Source of the DNA: Streptomyces sp. NBC_00341
GTDB lineage: Bacteria > Actinomycetota > Actinomycetes > Streptomycetales > Streptomycetaceae
DNA: 64,000 nucleotides
NCBI RefSeq assembly: GCF_041435055.1
Contig: NZ_CP108002.1
Span: 3,410,001-3,474,000, forward strand
Direction of reading: 5' to 3'
In this document: positions 58,933 through 64,000 of the stretch, piece by piece
How the letters are laid out: the number at the start of each line of letters is the position of its first letter
Numbering within the stretch: the first letter of the stretch is position 1
Position numbers and translations under genes: made by a program
The notes under the pieces: generated by a model
Seen by the model: only the letters and a program-made list of their open reading frames with translations
Database searches by the model: none
Told to the model about the DNA's origin: nothing

Positions 58933-60381
58933 GTGAGCTCCGAACGCCCGGCAGCCGTCGTCGTCCTCGCAGCGGGTGAGGGCACCCGCATGAAGTCGAA
59001 GACCCCCAAGGTTCTGCACGAGATCTCCGGGCGCTCGCTCGTCGGACATGTCGTCGCGGCCTCCCGCGAGCTGGCGCCCCAGCACCTCGTCGTGGTCGTC
59101 GGCCACGCGAGCGAGCAGGTCACCGCCCACCTCACCGCCGCGGACGCCCAGGTGCGCACCGCCTACCAGGCCGAGCAGAAGGGCACCGGGAACGCGGTGC
59201 GCGTCGGGCTCGACGAGCTGGGCGGGACCGTCGAGGGCACCGTCATCGTGGTCTGCGGCGACACCCCGCTGCTGTCCGGCGAGACGCTCGCCGCGCTCGC
59301 CGCCACCCACACCGCCGACGCCAACGCCGTCACCGTGCTCAGCGCCGAGGTCCCCGACGCCACCGGGTACGGACGGATCGTCCGCGACGCGGCGACCGGT
59401 GCGGTCACCGAGATCGTCGAGCACAAGGACGCCACAGAGGAGCAGCGCGCGATCCGGGAGATCAACTCCGGGGTGTTCGCGTTCGACGGGCAGCTGCTCA
59501 CGGACGCGCTCGGCAAGGTGCGTACGGACAACAGCCAGGGCGAGGAGTACCTCACCGATGTGCTGTCGATCCTGCGTGAGGCGGGGCACCGGGTCGGTGC
59601 CTCGGTCGCCGGTGACCACCGGGAGATCCTCGGGATCAACAACCGGGTCCAGCTGGCGGAGGCCCGCCGGCTGCTGAACCAGCGGCTGCTGGAGCGGGCG
59701 ATGACGGCCGGGGTGACCGTGGTGGACCCGGCGTCGACGCTGATCGACGTGACGGTGACGTACGAGCGGGACGCGATCGTGCACCCGGGTACGCAACTGC
59801 TGGGTGCGACGCACCTCGGGGAGGACGCCGAGGTGGGTCCGAACTCGCGGCTGACGGACACCGTCGTGCACGCGGGCGCCCGGGTGGACAACACCGTGGC
59901 GGACGGGGCGCAGGTGGGCGCCGGTGCGCTGGTCGGCCCGTACGCGTATCTGCGGCCGGGTACGAGGCTGGGCGCGAAGGCGAAGGCCGGTACCTACGTG
60001 GAGATGAAGAACGCCACGATCGGTGAGGGCACGAAGGTTCCGCATCTGTCGTACGTCGGTGACGCGACGATCGGCGATCACACCAACATCGGTGCCGCGA
60101 GCGTGTTCGTGAACTACGACGGTGTGGCCAAGCACCACACGACGATCGGCTCTCACTGCCGTACCGGATCGGACAATATGTTTGTGGCGCCCGTCACGGT
60201 CGGGGACGGTGTCTACACCGCGGCCGGGTCTGTCATCACGAAGGACGTGCCGTCGGGTTCGCTGGCCGTGGCCCGTGGCCAGCAAAGGAATATCGAGGGT
60301 TGGGTGGCCCGGAAGCGTCCGGGCAGCGCGGCCGCGCAGGCGGCTCAGGCCGCGTCGGAGGAGGCCGGCGGCGAAAGCTGA
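58933..60381 (+). CDS. glmU: Bifunctional GlcNAc-1-P uridyltransferase/GlcN-1-P acetyltransferase
   Basis: 482 residues from GTG at 58933, with GAAGGG 7 bases upstream. The N-terminal nucleotidyltransferase starts AAVVVLAAGEGTRMKSKTPKVLH and has VVCGDTPLL. The C-terminal half is a left-handed beta helix of hexapeptide repeats (about 260-460), with acetyltransferase features EMKNATIGEGTKVPHLSYVGDATIG and FVNYDGVAKHHTTIG. It makes UDP-GlcNAc for peptidoglycan and wall polymers. The next gene, prsA, is a common neighbour in actinobacteria. Confidence 0.97.
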   Translation: MSSERPAAVVVLAAGEGTRMKSKTPKVLHEISGRSLVGHVVAASRELAPQHLVVVVGHASEQVTAHLTAADAQVRTAYQAEQKGTGNAVRVGLDELGGTVEGTVIVVCGDTPLLSGETLAALAATHTADANAVTVLSAEVPDATGYGRIVRDAATGAVTEIVEHKDATEEQRAIREINSGVFAFDGQLLTDALGKVRTDNSQGEEYLTDVLSILREAGHRVGASVAGDHREILGINNRVQLAEARRLLNQRLLERAMTAGVTVVDPASTLIDVTVTYERDAIVHPGTQLLGATHLGEDAEVGPNSRLTDTVVHAGARVDNTVADGAQVGAGALVGPYAYLRPGTRLGAKAKAGTYVEMKNATIGEGTKVPHLSYVGDATIGDHTNIGAASVFVNYDGVAKHHTTIGSHCRTGSDNMFVAPVTVGDGVYTAAGSVITKDVPSGSLAVARGQQRNIEGWVARKRPGSAAAQAAQAASEEAGGES

Positions 60382-60501
60382 CCGGAATCAGGTGCGTCGC
60401 GCACGGCGTACCGTGATAGATGCTCACCCCATTTCGGCTGGCTCGTTGCACATCGGGACATCTGCGTGCAGCGCCAGGAACACGTCTGAGGAGACTGTGC
60501 T

Positions 60502-61476
60502 GTGACCGGGATCAAGACGACCGGCGAGAAGAAACTGATGTTCTTCTCCGGCCGCGCCCACCCCGAGCTGGCCGAGGAGGTTGCGCACCAGCTGGGTGTG
60601 GGCCTCGTGCCGACGAAGGCCTTCGATTTCGCCAACGGTGAGATCTACGTCCGCTTCCAGGAGTCCGCCCGCGGCGCCGACTGCTTCCTGATCCAGAGCC
60701 ACACGGCTCCGATCAACAAGTGGATCATGGAGCAGCTGATCATGCTGGACGCGCTGAAGCGCGCGTCGGCCCGCTCCATCACGGTGATCGTGCCGTTCTA
60801 CGGCTACGCCCGTCAGGACAAGAAGCACCGCGGCCGCGAGCCGATCTCGGCCCGTCTGATCGCGGACCTGATGAAGACGGCGGGTGCGGACCGCATCCTC
60901 ACCGTCGACCTGCACACCGACCAGATCCAGGGCTTCTTCGACGGTCCGGTCGACCACCTCTTCGCGCTGCCGATCCTGGCCGACTACGTCGGTGCGAAGG
61001 TCGACCGCTCGAAGCTGACGATCGTCTCGCCGGACGCGGGCCGGGTCCGGGTCGCGGACCGCTGGTGCGACCGGCTGGACGCGCCGCTGGCGATCGTGCA
61101 CAAGCGCCGCGACAAGGACGTGCCGAACCAGGTCAGCGTCCACGAGGTCGTGGGCAACGTCGAGGGCCGGGTCTGTGTCCTGGTCGACGACATGATCGAC
61201 ACGGGTGGCACGATCTGCGCCGCCGCGGACGCGCTGTTCGCGCACGGTGCGGAGGACGTCATAGTGACGGCGACGCACGGTGTGCTGTCCGGCCCGGCGG
61301 CGGACCGGCTGAAGAACTCGAAGGTGAGCGAGTTCGTGTTCACGGACACCCTGCCCACGCCGGGTGAGCTGGAGCTCGACAAGATCACGGTGCTCTCGAT
61401 CGCGCCGACGATCGCCCGCGCGGTGCGCGAGGTCTTCGAGGACGGTTCGGTCACGAGCCTCTTCGAGGAGCAGTAG
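60502..61476 (+). CDS. prsA: Ribose-phosphate diphosphokinase (PRPP synthetase)
   Basis: 324 residues from GTG at 60502; GAGGAG lies 8 bases upstream. Class I PRPP synthetase motifs are present: FANGEIYVRFQESARGADCF, YARQDKKHRGREPISARLIADL (catalytic flexible loop), VDLHTDQIQGFFDGPVDHLFA and the PRPP loop VLVDDMIDTGGTI. It makes phosphoribosyl pyrophosphate from ribose-5-phosphate and ATP for nucleotide, His and Trp synthesis. Confidence 0.98.
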   Translation: MTGIKTTGEKKLMFFSGRAHPELAEEVAHQLGVGLVPTKAFDFANGEIYVRFQESARGADCFLIQSHTAPINKWIMEQLIMLDALKRASARSITVIVPFYGYARQDKKHRGREPISARLIADLMKTAGADRILTVDLHTDQIQGFFDGPVDHLFALPILADYVGAKVDRSKLTIVSPDAGRVRVADRWCDRLDAPLAIVHKRRDKDVPNQVSVHEVVGNVEGRVCVLVDDMIDTGGTICAAADALFAHGAEDVIVTATHGVLSGPAADRLKNSKVSEFVFTDTLPTPGELELDKITVLSIAPTIARAVREVFEDGSVTSLFEEQ

Positions 61477-61529
61477 GCAGTTCCCCGTAGGCCTTTCCCC
61501 TCCGGGGGAGGAGTCACGGAAGATCCACT

Positions 61530-61558
61530 TTGGGTGCGGCCTCCCCGCCGGGTAGACT
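61530..61558 (+). promoter_or_regulatory. Vegetative-type promoter of rplY
   Basis: TTGGGT (61530-61535), a 17-bp spacer and TAGACT (61553-61558) match the HrdB-type -35/-10 pattern. The predicted start gives a leader of about 125 bases before the rplY ATG. Confidence 0.6.
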
Positions 61559-61689
61559 CAGCGAGTTGCTCGGCGAGGGAGGCCGTACTCATAGGTACGG
61601 CGGTCCGTTATCGACGCGCTCTTCGTAGCAGGCCTGTCGTGGGCCGGGTGACCTTCCGCAGTTTTTGTCACCTTACGAGGAGTGCAGTC

Positions 61690-62280
61690 ATGGCCGAGAT
61701 CAAGCTCAACGCCGAGGTCCGTTCCGAGTTCGGCAAGGGCGCTGCCCGCCGCACCCGCCGCGCCAACCTCGTCCCCGCCGTCATCTACGGCCACGGCGCC
61801 GAGGCCGTCCACATCACGCTGCCGGCCCACGAGCTGCAGCTCGCGCTCCGTACCGCCAACGTGCTGATCGGTCTGGAGATCGACGGCAAGGACGCGCTGG
61901 TCATCCCGAAGGCCGTGCAGCGCAACGCCATCAAGGGCAACATCGAGCACGTCGACCTGCTGACCGTGAAGCGCGGCGAGAAGGTCAACGTCGAGGTCGC
62001 GGTGCACGTCGAGGGCGAGCTGGCCCCGGGCGGCAACCTGCTGGAGTACGTGCAGAACACCCTGCTCGTCGAGGCCGAGGCCACCCACATCCCGAACTCC
62101 GTCACGGTCTCCATCGCGGGCCTGGACGCCGGTGCGTCGATCCTCGCCAAGGACATCCCGCTGCCCAAGGGTTCGGTGCTGGCCGAGGCCGACCCGGACG
62201 CGGTCGTCCTCGCGGTCGTCGCCGCCCAGGCCGAGGAGCCGTCCTCGGACGCCGCCGAGGCCGAGGGCGCCGAGGCCTGA
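61690..62280 (+). CDS. rplY: 50S ribosomal protein L25/general stress protein Ctc
   Basis: 196 residues from ATG at 61690; GAGGAG lies 7 bases upstream. The N-terminal 5S-rRNA-binding domain reads IKLNAEVRSEFGKGAARRTRRANLVPAVIYGHG. The C-terminal TL5/CTC beta domain (about 95-185) has HVEGELAPGGNLLEYVQNTLLVEAEATHIP. The long form with the second domain is typical of Gram-positive Ctc. Co-directional with pth 105 bp downstream. Confidence 0.96.
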   Translation: MAEIKLNAEVRSEFGKGAARRTRRANLVPAVIYGHGAEAVHITLPAHELQLALRTANVLIGLEIDGKDALVIPKAVQRNAIKGNIEHVDLLTVKRGEKVNVEVAVHVEGELAPGGNLLEYVQNTLLVEAEATHIPNSVTVSIAGLDAGASILAKDIPLPKGSVLAEADPDAVVLAVVAAQAEEPSSDAAEAEGAEA

Positions 62281-62385
62281 GCCTCGCCCCACCTGCTTGA
62301 CTGAGGGGTGGCGGATCTCCGTGAGGGGAGCCGCCGCCCCGTCTTTCTGTCCGCCGCCCGCCCGTACCCGAGGAGACCCAGCGCG

Positions 62386-62979
62386 ATGTCCGACGCCACC
62401 GACCCCTGGCTGATCGTTGGCCTGGGCAATCCCGGTCCCGAGTACGCGGCGAACCGGCACAACGTGGGCTTCATGGTGGCCGATCTGCTCGCGGAGCGGA
62501 TCGGCGGGAAGTTCAAGCGGGCGCCGAAGGCCCAGGCGCAGGTGCTGGAGGGCCGGGTGGGTCCGCCGGGGCCGCTGAGCCGCCGGGTGGTGCTGGCGAA
62601 GCCGATGTCGTACATGAATCTGTCGGGTGGCCCGGTGACGGCGTTGCGCGACTTCTACAAGGTGCCGCTCGACCATGTGGTGGCGGTCCATGACGAGCTG
62701 GACATCGATTACGGGTCGCTGCGGCTGAAGCTGGGCGGTGGCGACAACGGTCACAACGGGCTGAAGTCGATGACGAAGTCGATGGGTCCCGACTACCACC
62801 GGATCCGGTTCGGGATCGGGCGTCCGCCCGGCCGGATGCAGGTCGCCGATTTCGTTCTGAAGGACTTCTCGTCCACGGAGCGCAAGGAGCTGGGTTTCCT
62901 GGTGGACCGGGCGGCGGATTCGGTGGAGTGCCTGCTGGCGGAGGGTCTGGAGCGCGCGCAGAGCGCGTACAACTCCTGA
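62386..62979 (+). CDS. pth: Peptidyl-tRNA hydrolase
   Basis: 197 residues from ATG at 62386; GAGGAG lies 10 bases upstream. Family motifs are [23 protein letters not shown] (catalytic His), [15 protein letters not shown] and [29 protein letters not shown] (catalytic Asp), then [10 protein letters not shown]. It recycles peptidyl-tRNA released by stalled ribosomes. The rplY-pth pair is conserved in actinobacteria. Confidence 0.97.
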   Translation: MSDATDPWLIVGLGNPGPEYAANRHNVGFMVADLLAERIGGKFKRAPKAQAQVLEGRVGPPGPLSRRVVLAKPMSYMNLSGGPVTALRDFYKVPLDHVVAVHDELDIDYGSLRLKLGGGDNGHNGLKSMTKSMGPDYHRIRFGIGRPPGRMQVADFVLKDFSSTERKELGFLVDRAADSVECLLAEGLERAQSAYNS

Positions 62980-63089
62980 GCCGCGACAGCGGAGAATCCT
63001 GCGGCGAATCCCGACATACCTGCCGGTAATCCTGCTGTTTTCAGCCACGGCTTGACCGGGCGTGGGGCGCTGGCCAAGGATCGGCCCCC

Positions 63090-63560
63090 ATGAAGCGCAG
63101 CTCCTCCCAACGTGCCCTGCACCACGGCCGCAATGCCGCGCTCGGCTGTGTCGTTCTGCTGTTGCTGGTGGCGGGTGTGCTGGCCTCGTGGGACTCGGCA
63201 CAGCACATCGTGCTGGCCAAGGGACGTGAGCACGGCACGATGACGGTCACCGGGTGCGGCAGCGAGGTGTGTACGGGGCCGTATGTGCCCACGGACGACG
63301 GTTCCGGGCGTTCCCGGGTGTCGGTGGACAAGTCCGTGGCGGCGAAGAAGGGGGACCGTTTCCCGGTCGTCGTGAAGCCGGGCACGTTCGAGGTGGTGCG
63401 GACGGGGACGCCGGGTTTCCTGCACGCGTGGGTGCCGCTGGGCGGTGCGCTGGTGCTCGCGGCGCTGGTGATCGGTGGCGGGATGCGGCTGCCCCGGATC
63501 GCGTGGGGTGCCGGGATCGCGGGTGCGGTCCTGCTGGTGGCGACGTTCTTCGCCCTGTGA
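63090..63560 (+). CDS. Small integral membrane protein of unknown function
   Basis: 156 residues. Helix 1 (about 17-34, LGCVVLLLLVAGVLASW) is followed by an extracellular region of about 75 residues containing two Cys in TGCGSEVCTGPYV, which could form a disulphide. Two C-terminal helices come next (about 114-131 and 137-155). No catalytic motif or known domain is recognised. It sits between pth and ppc, with the latter convergent. Function not inferred. Confidence 0.75.
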   Translation: MKRSSSQRALHHGRNAALGCVVLLLLVAGVLASWDSAQHIVLAKGREHGTMTVTGCGSEVCTGPYVPTDDGSGRSRVSVDKSVAAKKGDRFPVVVKPGTFEVVRTGTPGFLHAWVPLGGALVLAALVIGGGMRLPRIAWGAGIAGAVLLVATFFAL

Positions 63561-63587
63561 CGGGACCGCACCCGCGGTGGCTCTTGA

Positions 63588-64000
63588 TCAGCCGGTGTTG
63601 CGGAGTCCGGCGGCTACGCCGTTGACGGTGAGCAGCAGGGCGCGGGCGAGCAGCGGGTCGGGCTCCTCGCCGCGTTCCGCTGCCTGGCGCTGGCGGGCCA
63701 GCAGGGATACCTGGAGGTAGGAGATCGGGTCCAGGTAGGCGTCACGGATGGCGAAGGTCTGCTGGAGCACCGGGCTGGTGCCGAGCAGTTCGGTGTTGCC
63801 GGTGATCTTGAGGACTTCGCTGACGGTCAGTGCGTGCTCGGCCTCGATGGCGTCGAAGACGTGCTTGAGCTCGTCGGGGACGAGGGTGTCGACGTAGTGC
63901 CGGGCGATGCGCAGGTCGGTCTTGGCGAGGGTCATCTCGACGTTGGAGAGGAAGTTCTGGAAGAAGTGCCAGTGTTCGTGCATCTCTTCGAGGACGGTGT
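63588..64000 (-). CDS. ppc: Phosphoenolpyruvate carboxylase (5' part outside window)
   Basis: Only the C-terminal 137 residues are present. [57 protein letters not shown] and the conserved end [17 protein letters not shown] identify PEPC. The last residues form part of the active-site and aspartate-binding region. The enzyme makes oxaloacetate from phosphoenolpyruvate and bicarbonate. The gene continues beyond the right edge. Confidence 0.95.
   Translation of the reverse strand, partial: TVLEEMHEHWHFFQNFLSNVEMTLAKTDLRIARHYVDTLVPDELKHVFDAIEAEHALTVSEVLKITGNTELLGTSPVLQQTFAIRDAYLDPISYLQVSLLARQRQAAERGEEPDPLLARALLLTVNGVAAGLRNTG

Overview
The window is a chromosomal segment of a Streptomyces. It is very GC-rich and strongly codon-biased. 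It carries bldA, the tRNA-Leu(UAA) gene that reads the rare TTA codon, and Streptomyces core genes: enolase next to divIC and a DUF501 gene, two Rpf/LysM wall hydrolases, mfd, glmU, prsA, rplY (L25/CTC), pth and ppc. From memory this order resembles the S. coelicolor region around SCO3089-SCO3127; no alignment was run. The species cannot be named from sequence alone.

Layout. 1-3.2 kb: a partial superinfection-immunity-like gene, a TetR regulator divergent from a rhomboid-like protease with two matching operators between them, a SpoIIE-type phosphatase, and bldA. 3.8-12.5 kb: a MacB/FtsX-type ABC exporter, a Cfa-family methyltransferase, a type II NADH dehydrogenase with a Rex-like site upstream, a Ppx/GppA phosphatase and a DUF501 protein. 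12.6-19.4 kb: divIC, eno, an Rpf gene behind a c-di-AMP (ydaO-type) riboswitch, a second Rpf gene, a cytochrome P450 and MazG. 19.4-24 kb: a SurA-like lipoprotein, a GtrA/glycosyltransferase pair, and a Ser/Thr kinase coupled to a membrane protein.

24.1-32.3 kb: a poly-gamma-glutamate-type capsule locus. It has a duplicated Cache/HAMP receptor without output domain, PgsB/CapB with a long low-complexity tail, PgsC/CapC, an NlpC/P60 hydrolase, a CapA lipoprotein, and a divergent unknown anchored protein whose start abuts the CapA start. 32.3-38.4 kb: a secreted HNH nuclease lipoprotein, an SCO6745-type protein opposite a TetR regulator, a GDSL hydrolase, a GntR remnant, and an ArsR-MFS operon with twin operators. 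38.5-51.9 kb: mfd, a second copy of the ABC exporter module, redox genes with a LysR regulator, a DHA2 efflux pump opposite a MarR regulator, and a coiled-coil protein.

52.1-57.1 kb: a compact divergent locus of toxin-like and immunity-like domains. It holds a YrhB/Imm35 + collagen-like + deaminase-like + SUKH-4 protein, a WHH nuclease fused to SMI1/KNR4, and a YwqJ deaminase followed by SUKH-3. None shows a secretion signal. This locus is the strongest candidate for an incompletely described system; the capsule locus is second.

57.2-64 kb: an orphan histidine kinase, tRNA-Gln(UUG), glmU, prsA, rplY, pth, a small membrane protein and the 3' end of ppc. A by-eye scan found an in-frame TTA codon only in the partial gene at the left edge, so that is the one predicted bldA target here.
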